Of a stretch of DNA of 64,000 nt, positions 18,174 through 27,034 are shown piece by piece. The translations under genes and the position numbers were made by a program. The DNA comes from Trichocoleus sp. FACHB-46 (GTDB taxonomy: Bacteria > Cyanobacteriota > Cyanobacteriia > FACHB-46): the NCBI RefSeq assembly GCF_014695385.1, contig NZ_JACJOD010000014.1:186001-250000 (forward strand). The letters are read 5' to 3'. The notes beneath the pieces are model-generated. The model saw only the letters and a program-made list of their open reading frames with translations, ran no database searches and had not been told where the DNA came from. How positions within the stretch are numbered: position 1 is the stretch's first letter; every line of letters starts with the position of its first letter.

Positions 18174-19844
18174 ATGGTAAGCCCTATTGAGTTCAGCTTA
18201 TTTGCTCCCCGTGTCGAGAAAGTGGCACTCATCGGATCGTTCTTAGACTGGAAGGAGGCGCCGATGACCAAAGGAGAAGATGGCTACTATCGGGCCTCTG
18301 TAGACTTGGAAGACGGAGTTTATCAATACAAATTTCGGGTGCTGTCCAAGACTGAGTACTTGCACGGTCAGTGGCTCGATGTGAACGATCCCTACGCCAC
18401 CGAAATCGACCTCAATACTCAAAATGGCATGATGCGCGTCAAAGATGGGGAAAAGGTCAGCACCTTCTACGAATGGCAGCACGATGATAAACCCTTACCT
18501 GCCAACGAAGAACTCGTCATTTATGAGATGCACATTGCAGATTTCGTAGGTGAAATTGAAGGGGTGACGTTGGGGCAGTATTTTCTTGCCGCGATCGCCA
18601 AACTAGACTACCTCGTAGAACTGGGCATCAATGCAATCGAACTCATGCCCGTGACGGAATACACCGGAAATTACCGCTGGGGCTACTTGGTGCGTTATTT
18701 CTTCGCCCCTGAGTCCAGCTACGGTAATCCAGAAGACTTGAAAAAATTTATTGATGAGTGCCATGCGCGCGGCATTCGGGTCTTGATCGATGGCATCTAT
18801 AACCACTCAGACGGGGAAAGCCCGCTCCTCAAGATCGATCGCGACTACTGGTACTACCACGACATGCACTATCCAGATGACCCAGACAACTTCTGGGGGC
18901 CAGAGTTTAACTACGATGGCTACGATGAAACCCTGGACATCAAACCAGCCTGGAAGTTTATTGGCGATGTCGTGCGCTATTGGGTGCAGGAGTACCACAT
19001 TGACGGCATTCGCTACGATGCGATTCGCCAGTTGGGGAACTACGACTTTTTGTTCTGGCTAACCCAGGAAGCGACGAAAGCCGCAGGCAACAAACCTTTT
19101 TACAACATTGCTGAGCATATTCCAGAGGCCATTTGCGTCACAGAACCGGATGGCCCATTTGAAGGCTGTTGGCATGAAAGCTTCCGCATCTTTGCAATCG
19201 AGCATATTTGCAGCGATAGGTTCGATTTAGCCAAGCTGAAAGAAGCCTTAGATGGTAAGTTCCAAGGTTTTGCGGGTGCCACTTCTGTCGTAAATTATCT
19301 CGCCAGCCACGATCGCGAACGCACTCTAACTGAGTTAGGCGATCGCGGCATCTTTGACCAAGCAGCGTTTCAACGCGCCAAGTTAGGTGCAGTCTTACTG
19401 ATGACCGCAATGGGTCTGCCCATGATTTGGATGGGCGACGAGTTTGGTGAGTATAAGCGTAAAACCGAAACTACAACCCAGCCGAATAAATTGCAGTGGC
19501 ATTTATTAGAACAAGATTTTAACCAAGACTTACTCAAGTACTATCAAAAGCTCATTGCCTTGCGGAAAAAAATTCCAGCCCTGCAAAGTAGCAATGTTAA
19601 TTTTTTCTACGAACATATCGAGAATCAAATATTAGCTTACGTGCGCTGGAATGATATGGGTTCCAGAGTCGTAGTCGTTGCTAATTTCTCTGATCAATCC
19701 TTCCCTGAATATCAAATTCCGCAGTTTCCAGAAGATGGCAATTGGTATGAATGGTTGAACGATCGCCAATACCAAGTAGAAAATGCTTGCCTCACTACGG
19801 AACTCAAAGATTTTGCAGCGAAAGTATTTATCTACCAGCCTTAA
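18174..19844 (+). CDS. GH13 alpha-amylase-family enzyme with N-terminal CBM48-like domain (copy 1)
   Basis: The 556-residue product begins with a starch-binding, early-set domain (residues 1-105; LIGSFLDWKEAPM, DGVYQYKFRV) followed by a GH13 barrel. The catalytic residues are present: DGIYNH (region I, 206-211), nucleophile Asp282 in DGIRYDAI, acid/base Glu314 in NIAEHI, and His379-Asp380 in NYLASHDRE. A beta-rich C-terminal domain closes the protein. It is closely related along its whole length to the next gene. It differs at substrate-facing spots: WGYLVRYFF in place of the usual WGYNPRYFF, and SHDRE in place of NHDHN. It probably acts on alpha-1,4-glucan such as glycogen, as a hydrolase or a branching-type transferase. 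Confidence 0.88.
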   Translation: MVSPIEFSLFAPRVEKVALIGSFLDWKEAPMTKGEDGYYRASVDLEDGVYQYKFRVLSKTEYLHGQWLDVNDPYATEIDLNTQNGMMRVKDGEKVSTFYEWQHDDKPLPANEELVIYEMHIADFVGEIEGVTLGQYFLAAIAKLDYLVELGINAIELMPVTEYTGNYRWGYLVRYFFAPESSYGNPEDLKKFIDECHARGIRVLIDGIYNHSDGESPLLKIDRDYWYYHDMHYPDDPDNFWGPEFNYDGYDETLDIKPAWKFIGDVVRYWVQEYHIDGIRYDAIRQLGNYDFLFWLTQEATKAAGNKPFYNIAEHIPEAICVTEPDGPFEGCWHESFRIFAIEHICSDRFDLAKLKEALDGKFQGFAGATSVVNYLASHDRERTLTELGDRGIFDQAAFQRAKLGAVLLMTAMGLPMIWMGDEFGEYKRKTETTTQPNKLQWHLLEQDFNQDLLKYYQKLIALRKKIPALQSSNVNFFYEHIENQILAYVRWNDMGSRVVVVANFSDQSFPEYQIPQFPEDGNWYEWLNDRQYQVENACLTTELKDFAAKVFIYQP

Positions 19845-19895
19845 AAGCTGCTTTAATTCGCCTATTTCCTGAAACCAACACGCCTACTGCTTGTA

Positions 19896-19917
19896 GGGGC
19901 ACCTCCTGTGGGTGCCC
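19896..19917. repeat. Intergenic hairpin, GGGCACC/GGTGCCC type
   Basis: GGGCACC (19897-19903) and GGTGCCC (19911-19917) form a seven-pair stem with a seven-base loop between the two amylase genes. A similar but perfect palindrome lies at 37347. Such elements are dispersed in many cyanobacterial genomes. No T run follows, so I call it a repeat. Confidence 0.5.
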
Positions 19918-20085
19918 GGTTTGTTCTCATGCCTCAATTTCCATCAGATTGCGATCGCCCCCATCCTAAAGACATAAATCAAAGTAAAGCAGACCTGTGA
20001 TTGTCCTTACCCTAGCGGGATGATTTAATTCAGAAAAAAATCAGAGAATCGTCCTAGATTCAACTCAACTGCTTTCAAAAGTTTT

Positions 20086-21741
20086 ATGTCAAGCCCTATT
20101 GAATTTAATTTATTTGCTCCCTATAACGAAGGTGCTGCTTTAGTCGGGTCTTTTTCTGATTGGGAAGAGATCCCCATGCAAAAAGACAAAGATGGTTTTT
20201 TTCGCACCACTGTTGAACTCAAAGATGGCGTTTATCAATATAAATTCCGGGTGCAATCAAAAAGCTGGTTTTTTGAACCCGATCAGTGGGTAGATGTCAA
20301 TGACCCTTACGCTACGGATATTGATAACCCTACTCAAAACGGTGTGGTGCGGATCAAAGATGGGGAAAGAATTGTCGATACTTACGTCTGGCAACATGAC
20401 GACAAACCCTTGCCGCCCGACCATGAACTAGTGATTTACGAAATGCACGTGGGCGACTTTTCCGGTGGTGAAGACGATCCCCACGCTCGTGGCAAATACA
20501 AGCACGTGATTGAGAAGTTAGACTACCTGTGCGATCTAGGCATTAACGCGATCGAATTGATGCCCGTCAAAGAGTATCCAGGTGACCACAGCTGGGGCTA
20601 CAACCCCCGTTATTTCTTCGCGACAGAATCTAGTTATGGCACCACCGAGGAGCTAAAGCGCCTGATCGATGAATGTCATGGCCGTGGCATTCGCGTGATC
20701 ATGGATGGGATCTACAACCACTCCGAAGCTGAAAGCCCCCTGACCCAAATCGACCACGACTATTGGTATCACCACGAACCCCGTGACCCCGACAACAACT
20801 GGGGACCAGAATTTAATTACGAGCACTACGACGAAAACCTAGACACCTATCCCGCTCGGCGGTTTGCGGGTGATACTGTGCGCTTCTGGACACAGGAATA
20901 CCATATTGATGGCGTTCGCTACGATGCCGCTCGCCAAATCGCCAACTACGACTTTATGCACTGGTTGGTGCAAGAGGCGAAACAAGCCGCAGGTAGCAAA
21001 CCGTTTTACAACATTGCCGAGCATATTCCCGAAAACCCTAGCATCACCAACGTCGATGGCCCGATGGATGGCTGCTGGCACGATAGTTTCTATCACTGCG
21101 TTTTAGAGCATATTTGTGGCGATACTTTTGACCTGGAGCGGCTCAAAGATGTGATTGACGCTAGACGGCAAGGCTTCATGGGAGCCACCAACATCGTCAA
21201 TTACCTCACCAACCACGACCACAACCACATCCTGGCCGAGCTGGGCGATCGCGAAATTTTTGACGAAGAAGCCTTCAAGCGCGCCAAACTAGGGGCAGTG
21301 CTGCTGATGACAGCAATGGGCGTGCCACTGGTTTGGATGGGTGAAGAATTTGGCGAGTACAAATACAAAACCGTAGACCAAGCAAAGATTGAATGGCCCT
21401 TGCTAGGAAATGACTTGAATCGCAGCTTGTGGGATTACTACAAAGGCTTGATCCAACTCCGCAAGAGCAATCACGCCCTGTATACCGAGAATGTCGATTT
21501 CTTCCACGAGAACCCAGAGGCCAAAGTTCTAGCCTATACCCGCTGGAATGATGAAGGTTCTAGAGTCGCCGTTGTCGCCAACTTCTCCGACCAATTTTTG
21601 GCAGGCTATCAAGTGCCCAACTTCCCAGCCAACGGCACTTGGCATGAGTGGACTAGAGACTACGATGTAGAGTCGGGAGACCACAACCTCATCGTTGATT
21701 TGGGTAGCTACGAAGCTCAGGTGTTTGTTTGGCAATCCTAA
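20086..21741 (+). CDS. GH13 alpha-amylase-family enzyme with N-terminal CBM48-like domain (copy 2)
   Basis: The 551-residue product is the tandem paralog of the gene at 18174: the first 60 residues are nearly parallel (MSSPIEFNLFAPYNEGAALVG against MVSPIEFSLFAPRVEKVALIG), and similarity continues to the end. Catalytic residues are intact: DGIYNH, nucleophile Asp280 in DGVRYDAA, acid/base Glu312 in NIAEHI, and NYLTNHDHN. This copy keeps the more usual WGYNPRYFF motif, so it may be nearer the ancestral activity. The two genes are 241 bases apart on the same strand and each probably has its own promoter. The likely substrate is alpha-1,4-glucan. Confidence 0.88.
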   Translation: MSSPIEFNLFAPYNEGAALVGSFSDWEEIPMQKDKDGFFRTTVELKDGVYQYKFRVQSKSWFFEPDQWVDVNDPYATDIDNPTQNGVVRIKDGERIVDTYVWQHDDKPLPPDHELVIYEMHVGDFSGGEDDPHARGKYKHVIEKLDYLCDLGINAIELMPVKEYPGDHSWGYNPRYFFATESSYGTTEELKRLIDECHGRGIRVIMDGIYNHSEAESPLTQIDHDYWYHHEPRDPDNNWGPEFNYEHYDENLDTYPARRFAGDTVRFWTQEYHIDGVRYDAARQIANYDFMHWLVQEAKQAAGSKPFYNIAEHIPENPSITNVDGPMDGCWHDSFYHCVLEHICGDTFDLERLKDVIDARRQGFMGATNIVNYLTNHDHNHILAELGDREIFDEEAFKRAKLGAVLLMTAMGVPLVWMGEEFGEYKYKTVDQAKIEWPLLGNDLNRSLWDYYKGLIQLRKSNHALYTENVDFFHENPEAKVLAYTRWNDEGSRVAVVANFSDQFLAGYQVPNFPANGTWHEWTRDYDVESGDHNLIVDLGSYEAQVFVWQS

Positions 21742-21753
21742 GCTTTTGTTCAA

Positions 21754-21780
21754 AGCTCCTCTCCTCTTTGGAGAGGGGCT
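21754..21780. repeat. Hairpin of the CTCCTCTCC/GGAGAGGGG type
   Basis: AGCTCCTCTCC (21754-21764) pairs with GGAGAGGGGCT (21770-21780) around the loop TCTTT, just after the second amylase gene. Almost the same stem occurs at 38537-38559. There is no clear T run. It may slow or end transcription before rpsO, or be a dispersed repeat. Confidence 0.55.
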
Positions 21781-21899
21781 TGGGGAGAAGTCTGAGGTTT
21801 ATTTATTCTGTGCTCCTTAACAGTTTCACGCTTAATGTCCAGCATCCTTGTGGTAGGATGGTAGACTGCTGAACTTATGATTAGGAAGTAACTGCATCC

Positions 21900-22169
21900 A
21901 TGGCCCTGCTGCAAGAGCGTAAGCACGAAATCATTTCTGACTACCAGGTTCACGAGACTGACACTGGTTCTGCTGATGTCCAAGTTGCCATGCTCACAGA
22001 GCGGATCAACAAACTGAGTGACCACCTGAAGACCAACAAAAAAGATCACGCCTCTCGTCGTGGTCTCTTGAAAATGATCGGTCATCGTAAGCAGTTACTC
22101 GCTTACATCCTGAAACAAGATCAGGGACGTTATAGAGCTTTGATCGGTCGGCTAGGCATTCGCGGTTAG
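21900..22169 (+). CDS. rpsO: 30S ribosomal protein S15
   Basis: The 89-residue product has the S15 pattern throughout: [24 protein letters not shown], then [21 protein letters not shown], and the end [12 protein letters not shown]. It binds 16S rRNA helices early in small-subunit assembly. The pam68-like gene starts 13 bases later, so the two form an operon that ends in the terminator at 22652. Confidence 0.98.
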   Translation: MALLQERKHEIISDYQVHETDTGSADVQVAMLTERINKLSDHLKTNKKDHASRRGLLKMIGHRKQLLAYILKQDQGRYRALIGRLGIRG

Positions 22170-22182
22170 AGGGTAAGCGGTT

Positions 22183-22662
22183 ATGGCTCCTGAATCTGAC
22201 GATCGAGCACGCCTACCTTTTGAACCTACTAAAAATCGTAAAAAAGCTGCCAAAACAGAAAGCTCTAAGCCTCAACCAGTCGTGAAGCAAGAGAGCCAAC
22301 CTAAAGCCAGTACGCAAAAATCCTCTCAGCAGGAAATGGCGATTCCGGATGTAGTCAGCAAGCGTATGGCTCGTCGGATGGCTTTTTTCTGTGGTATCCC
22401 TACGAGTTTAGGGATGGCTACATTTTTTGCGGCTTATTGGGTTGTCAGCCACGACTGGATCAAACTGCCCAACGTAGTAGTCGTACTAGTGAGCATGGGC
22501 TTTTTTGGTCTAGGAGTTTTGGGACTGACCTACGGGGTGCTTTCAGCCTCTTGGGACGAAGAAGCACCAGGTAGCTTACTAGGAGCCTCAGAGTTTGCTA
22601 TCAACTGGGGCCGCATGACCGGAGCGTGGCGCTCTGCGAAACAGCAAAAAGATTCGCCTTGA
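22183..22662 (+). CDS. PAM68 family photosystem II assembly protein
   Basis: The 159-residue protein has a basic, disordered N-terminal part (residues 1-60, rich in Lys, Ser and Gln) and two membrane helices (about 72-92 and 100-122). The C-terminal segment SWDEEAPGSLLGASEFAINWGRMTGAW is typical of PAM68/DUF3464 proteins. In plants and Synechocystis this family helps early photosystem II assembly in the thylakoid. It is co-transcribed with rpsO, an arrangement common in cyanobacteria. The transcription terminator stem includes its last codons and stop. Confidence 0.9.
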   Translation: MAPESDDRARLPFEPTKNRKKAAKTESSKPQPVVKQESQPKASTQKSSQQEMAIPDVVSKRMARRMAFFCGIPTSLGMATFFAAYWVVSHDWIKLPNVVVVLVSMGFFGLGVLGLTYGVLSASWDEEAPGSLLGASEFAINWGRMTGAWRSAKQQKDSP

Positions 22663-22684
22663 GTTTTTCGAGGCGAATTTTTCT
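22652..22684 (+). terminator. Terminator overlapping the end of the PAM68 gene
   Basis: ATTCGCCT (22652-22659) pairs with AGGCGAAT (22671-22678), and a T run follows. The left arm codes for the last two residues and abuts the TGA stop at 22660-22662, so coding sequence and terminator share bases. Confidence 0.85.
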
Positions 22685-22800
22685 TGGCGATCGCTTAATT
22701 CAATCCAGTCAGACCCACAAGCCATTCGGTTATCGCTATCCTGAAACATAGGATAGTTCGTTAAGTCTAATCGCTCTCTTCTAAGCATGAGGACTTCAGC

Positions 22801-23859
22801 ATGATTGTGGTTATGAAGAGCGGCTCGCCGGAAGCCGAGGTTGCTCGTATTACCCAAGAACTCACAACTTGGGGTCTGACACCAGAAAAGATCGTTGGGA
22901 AACACAAAGTTGTCGTGGGTCTAGTGGGGGAAACAGTTGACCTAGACCCATTACAAATTCAAGAAATTAGCCCTTGGATTGAACAAGTTTTACGAGTTGA
23001 GCAACCATTTAAGCGAGCCAGCCGAGAGTACCGCCACGGAGAAGCGGGCGATGTCGTCGTTTCTACACCGAATGGTCCTGTCCATATTGGTGAACATCAC
23101 CCGGTAGTCGTGGTAGCAGGTCCTTGCTCGGTCGAAAACGAAGAAATGATTGTGGAAACGGCGCGGCGAGTGAAAGCGGCAGGCGCACATTTCTTGCGGG
23201 GCGGTGCCTACAAACCTCGGACTTCACCCTATGCCTTCCAGGGCCACGGGGAAAGCGCTCTGAACCTGCTGGCCGCAGCTCGTGATGCCAGTGGCTTGGG
23301 AATTATCACCGAAGTCATGGACGCGGCTGATTTAGACAAGATTGCCGAAGTGGCAGATGTGGTGCAAGTCGGTGCCCGCAATATGCAAAACTTCTCGCTC
23401 TTGAAGAAGGTGGGGGCTCAAGATAAGCCTGTGCTGCTGAAGCGGGGGATGTCGGCCACGATCGAAGAATGGCTGATGGCAGCGGAGTACATTCTAGCTG
23501 CGGGAAACTCTAACGTGATTTTGTGTGAGCGTGGCATTCGCACGTTCGATCGCCAATATGCCCGCAATACACTGGATCTGTCTGTGTTGCCTGTGCTGCG
23601 ATCGCTCACCCACCTCCCGATCATGATTGACCCCAGCCACGGGACAGGCCGAGCAGAGTACGTCCCTGCAATGGCAATGGCGGCGATCGCAGGTGGCACT
23701 GACTCACTGATGATCGAAGTCCATCCCAATCCCAAGAAAGCCCTCTCCGATGGCCCTCAATCCCTCACACCCGATCGCTTTGACCAGTTGATGAAAGAGC
23801 TAGCAGTAGTGGGTAACGCTGTGAATCGTTGGCCTCAATCTGCGGCAGCGATCGTTTAA
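22801..23859 (+). CDS. aroF: 3-deoxy-7-phosphoheptulonate synthase (DAHP synthase, AroH/KDO8P-like type)
   Basis: This enzyme joins phosphoenolpyruvate and erythrose-4-phosphate in the first step of the shikimate pathway. Residues 1-70 form the ferredoxin-like domain of this subtype (MIVVMKSGSPEAEVARI). The barrel carries VVAGPCSVENEEMI, LRGGAYKPRTSPYAFQG, VQVGARNMQNFSLLK, KRGMSATIEEW and DPSHGTGRAEYV. The length of 352 residues is normal. The gene is monocistronic with an intrinsic terminator directly after it. Confidence 0.96.
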   Translation: MIVVMKSGSPEAEVARITQELTTWGLTPEKIVGKHKVVVGLVGETVDLDPLQIQEISPWIEQVLRVEQPFKRASREYRHGEAGDVVVSTPNGPVHIGEHHPVVVVAGPCSVENEEMIVETARRVKAAGAHFLRGGAYKPRTSPYAFQGHGESALNLLAAARDASGLGIITEVMDAADLDKIAEVADVVQVGARNMQNFSLLKKVGAQDKPVLLKRGMSATIEEWLMAAEYILAAGNSNVILCERGIRTFDRQYARNTLDLSVLPVLRSLTHLPIMIDPSHGTGRAEYVPAMAMAAIAGGTDSLMIEVHPNPKKALSDGPQSLTPDRFDQLMKELAVVGNAVNRWPQSAAAIV

Positions 23860-23885
23860 AGCTCGGCAACTTTAATAAATCAAGG

Positions 23886-23925
23886 AAAGGAGGAGAGCTA
23901 ATTCAAAACTCTTCTCCTTTTTTTG
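23886..23925 (+). terminator. Terminator after the DAHP synthase gene
   Basis: AAAGGAGGAGAG pairs with CTCTTCTCCTTT (one mismatch) around an AT-rich loop, and a run of Ts ends at 23924. It stands between this gene and the convergent hepT gene and could serve both directions. Confidence 0.85.
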
Positions 23926-23926
23926 A

Positions 23927-24274
23927 TCAATATTCTTGATCCAAAATTTGTCGAATCTCTGCATCTAGTGAAGGAATTTTATTGGCAATCACATCCCACA
24001 CAATGTCGTAGTCAACGCCGAAATATTTGTGAATTAGGCGATCGCGCATCCCAGCCATTGCTCGCCATTCAATATCAGGGTATTTCTCACGTAAAGGCTC
24101 AGGAATTCGCTTGACTGCTTCACCAATTATTTCGATACTCCGTACAAAAGCTCGTTTGAGTGTTTCGTCTTGCACAAAGGTTGCTTTCTCTAAACCCGCA
24201 GAACTTTCCAGGATGTAAGCGGTCTCATCAAGAATGTGCTGTAAATATTCACGGGCTGACAGAGACATATTCAA
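23927..24274 (-). CDS. hepT: HepT-like ribonuclease toxin (DUF86)
   Basis: The 115-residue helical protein has the HEPN signature R-x4-H-x-Y at Arg77-His82-Tyr84 (RDRLIHKY), which is the RNase active site of HepT. The [11 protein letters not shown] helix and the [13 protein letters not shown] segment are typical of DUF86. Its first codons overlap the last 26 bases of the mntA gene upstream, so the two are translated together. In the characterised HepT/MntA system the antitoxin attaches AMP units to the Tyr of this motif and so blocks the RNase. The start may be the Met at 24274 or the one two codons later. Confidence 0.92.
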   Translation of the reverse strand: MNMSLSAREYLQHILDETAYILESSAGLEKATFVQDETLKRAFVRSIEIIGEAVKRIPEPLREKYPDIEWRAMAGMRDRLIHKYFGVDYDIVWDVIANKIPSLDAEIRQILDQEY

Positions 24275-24563
24275 CTTCTTCTAGAATGCGCGGGCCAATG
24301 TAGGGGCTTAAAGACTCAACTGTAAGTAGGTCAACGGCTCGACCAAAGAGGTCTTCTAGAAAAAAAGACAGGTGCATGAAGTTGTCGAATGTCTTTTGCT
24401 CTGGCTCAAAAACGACCAAAACATCAACATCACTTTGCTCGTGAATTGCAGTATCGCGCACAAAGGAACCAAAAATACCACAACGTTGAACACCAAAACG
24501 CCGTAATTCCTGTTGATGTTGCTTCAGAAGATCAAGTACTTGAGTTTTGGTTTGAACAGGCAT
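24249..24563 (-). CDS. mntA: MntA-like minimal nucleotidyltransferase antitoxin
   Basis: The 104-residue product is a minimal nucleotidyltransferase: GSF at 32-34 ([21 protein letters not shown]) and the metal-binding Asp45-x-Asp47 pair. Residues 60-95 make the short helical tail ([19 protein letters not shown]). In the HepT/MntA type VII toxin-antitoxin family this protein neutralises HepT by adding AMP to its active-site Tyr. The stop codon lies inside the start of hepT, as usual for this pair, with the antitoxin first. Such pairs are mobile accessory genes in cyanobacteria. Confidence 0.92.
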   Translation of the reverse strand: MPVQTKTQVLDLLKQHQQELRRFGVQRCGIFGSFVRDTAIHEQSDVDVLVVFEPEQKTFDNFMHLSFFLEDLFGRAVDLLTVESLSPYIGPRILEEVEYVSVSP

Positions 24564-24695
24564 TTTAACTGATACCTACTTAGGCTGCGATCGCTTGACT
24601 CAAGCTTTACAAATTAGAAACCTGTTGGATAAAGTCAGCTGTTGACTAATGTAAGAACCAAATATATTAGCCACAAAGATGCATCAAGCAGATAC

Positions 24696-25412
24696 TTATA
24701 TTTCGCTGCGATGAGGTAGTGAGACAACTTCTTCTAGAAGTATTTTTTCGTCCCGGTAAGACAACTTGTAGCAAATCTCTCGGCCTGGGGCAACTGCCCA
24801 AAAATATAAGGGTTTCGCAAAAGCGCAAAGCTCATATTTAGGATGATTTGACTTGCATTTACAGTCATTTTTGCTATGTTGACCCTGTTGACAGCAATAA
24901 TGATAGTCTTCAATTAATTTCTCAAACTCCCGGCTATCTTTTTTCACCTCTCCACAGATCATAATGTTGCCGGCATGAGATTTTATGACCAGATCGACTC
25001 CACGAGCTAACGCTCCAAAATCCTCTCTTCTCGCTTCTATCTGCACCTGGGATATGTCCCAACCATATTTCAAGATTAATGCTGATGCAGCTGAAAGTTG
25101 ACTAATACCCTCCCGAAATAAAGCCCGTGTCCTACGACCCTTATAAGCAAAATGCCAGAATAGTTGAAAACCTTTTTGTTGCCCTTTGCTTCCACTTGCT
25201 GTCAGTAGAAGGGAACTTTGAGCATAGCCTCCTTCATCAATACTAAAGAGCTGTGCTTCTAACCCTAAGATAAAATATTTTGCTTCATCGCTGTCTAGGG
25301 CAGGATCGATACGCAAAGCAGGTTTACCATCTGCTACAGACTCATGAACCGGAAGATTGGCATACTTCTCTGCTAGATATTCTTCTAACTCGTATATCCA
25401 ATTTCTCTGCAT
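24696..25412 (-). CDS. Orphan protein with PD-(D/E)xK-like nuclease pattern
   Basis: I recognise no family. The 238-residue product has a segment GVDLVIKSHAGNIMICGEVKKD in which Asp140, Glu155 and Lys157 fit the D...ExK core of PD-(D/E)xK nucleases (two hydrophobic strands and the right spacing). Shortly after comes a Cys-rich patch, Cys173-Cys174...Cys184-x-Cys186, which could bind zinc. The N-terminal 100 residues may be a recognition domain. No signal peptide or membrane helix is seen. It lies 132 bases upstream of the mntA-hepT pair on the same strand, so it may belong to one accessory island. A restriction or defence role is inference. Confidence 0.5.
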   Translation of the reverse strand: MQRNWIYELEEYLAEKYANLPVHESVADGKPALRIDPALDSDEAKYFILGLEAQLFSIDEGGYAQSSLLLTASGSKGQQKGFQLFWHFAYKGRRTRALFREGISQLSAASALILKYGWDISQVQIEARREDFGALARGVDLVIKSHAGNIMICGEVKKDSREFEKLIEDYHYCCQQGQHSKNDCKCKSNHPKYELCAFAKPLYFWAVAPGREICYKLSYRDEKILLEEVVSLPHRSEI

Positions 25413-25758
25413 ATTAATTGTGTTGAAGAATTACTGATGAGTTCTTAGAAAACTCACTTTCCAATAGTATCAAAATTCATTTGTCTGTCATTAGTAAGTC
25501 AAAAATTGTTCGTTGAAGATTTTTATTTATTCAATCTTTGTGAAACTTTGGTAAAAGAGTAATAGAAAGCATACTCTTGTCTGAAAAAATTTATGGTCAG
25601 ATAGTGCAGCTCAAACTTAGAGGTGATAGTGCGATCGCCCCTCTCTCAGCCCTCTCACCACTTCTCTAGTTATATTTTCTGAGGGAAAGCTTATGTTATG
25701 GGTAAATTTCTTGGTAGGAAAGATAACCTAGGGATGTAGCCTTCAGACTGGCTGAGTC
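25413..25758. other. Intergenic region before the Eis-like acetyltransferase
   Basis: This AT-rich gap of about 345 bases between divergent genes should contain promoters for both. I see one HIP1 site near 25632 and no gene, RNA or repeat. Confidence 0.5.
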
Positions 25759-27024
25759 ATGACCACAAACCTGACCGGGATTACGCTGCGACAAGCCGAA
25801 GAAACCGACCTCCCCCAAGTCGTTAACTTAGACCGATTAGCCTTTGCTCCCTTGCGATCGCCTGCTGAGATTGAACGCGATTGGTATGGTCAAGGGCTGA
25901 ACCTACCGGGTCGCCAGCACATGCTTGCCGTGGATGACTTAACTGGGCAGGCTGTTGCGACCTATGCTCAGCTTGACCTCAGCGTCGTGCTGGAAGGGCA
26001 AGGGTTTACCACAGCGGGAGTAGCTGGGGTGGCGGTAGCTCCAGAGCGACGGGGCCAGCGAATTGCGCGGTTTATGTTGGAGCAAGGGGTACAAGAATGG
26101 CGATCGCAGCAAATACCCCTAGCCATGCTTTACCCGTTTCAGCACGGCTTCTATCGGCAATTGGGTTGGGCTTGGGTGGGGCGGCTGCACCAATATACCG
26201 TGGCAGCAAAGCATCTACCGCTGTATCCAGAGCGGTTTGGTATGGTGCCCTACGACCCGAAACACCATCAACCAGCCCTGCAAGACGCATATCAACGCTC
26301 AGCTTTGCGGCGGAATGGGTGGTTGCAACGGCAAGAGCTACAGTGGCAACCCCGCCTGAAGCCAGAACCCGGAAAAGAAATCTACTGTTATCAAGAAGCA
26401 GGTAAGCTACTCGGCTACATGATTCTGCAATATGCGGCTGCGGATTCTCTTCCCGGTACGCTCTCTGTGGTGGTGCAAGAATGGGTGGCGCTAAACGCTG
26501 ATGCTTATCGGGGGATTTTAGGTTTTCTCTCAGCGTTGCGAGATCAAGTGCACACCGTAGTTTGGAACACTTACCCAGAAGACCCGTTTCCCTATTTAGT
26601 GCGGGAGCAGCACCGGGTTTTAGAGGTGAACCAAGCTCCCCGCCTCTATGGCTTTACCCATCGCTTTGGCGAGATTGGCGGTGGTTTCATGTGGCGCTTG
26701 GTGGATCTAACCACCGCTTTTCGGCTCCGTCCAGTCAAGCAGGGTTCTCCCTTTATCTTGACTTTCCAAGTCAGCGATCCAATCCTGGGCGACCAGACGA
26801 TCACGGCTAACTTTACGGCAGAACGAATGCACCCCGTGGCGCAGCCTGTGCCTGCGGTCGTGAAGACTTCTGTGGAACACTTGACCGAACTATTTTGTGG
26901 CTTGCGACGGGCGACAGAAATGGTTTGGACGCGAGAAATTGAGTACGAGGGCGATCGCGCTTTGCTGCAAAAGTTGGATGCCGCTTGGCAATGCACGCCT
27001 CCCTTCTGCTGGGACTATTTCTAA
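25759..27024 (+). CDS. GNAT acetyltransferase, Eis-like
   Basis: The 421-residue product matches the Eis layout: an N-terminal GNAT domain (residues 1-150, with VAGVAVAPERRGQRIARFML as the acetyl-CoA loop), a second GNAT-like domain (about 160-300), and a C-terminal sterol-carrier-like domain (about 310-421) ending CTPPFCWDYF. Eis proteins acetylate amines on aminoglycosides or peptides. The final Phe carboxylate, which acts as general base in known Eis enzymes, is conserved here. The physiological substrate in cyanobacteria is unknown. The gene is single and convergent with the next one. Confidence 0.88.
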   Translation: MTTNLTGITLRQAEETDLPQVVNLDRLAFAPLRSPAEIERDWYGQGLNLPGRQHMLAVDDLTGQAVATYAQLDLSVVLEGQGFTTAGVAGVAVAPERRGQRIARFMLEQGVQEWRSQQIPLAMLYPFQHGFYRQLGWAWVGRLHQYTVAAKHLPLYPERFGMVPYDPKHHQPALQDAYQRSALRRNGWLQRQELQWQPRLKPEPGKEIYCYQEAGKLLGYMILQYAAADSLPGTLSVVVQEWVALNADAYRGILGFLSALRDQVHTVVWNTYPEDPFPYLVREQHRVLEVNQAPRLYGFTHRFGEIGGGFMWRLVDLTTAFRLRPVKQGSPFILTFQVSDPILGDQTITANFTAERMHPVAQPVPAVVKTSVEHLTELFCGLRRATEMVWTREIEYEGDRALLQKLDAAWQCTPPFCWDYF

Positions 27025-27034
27025 TCCAGCGTTA

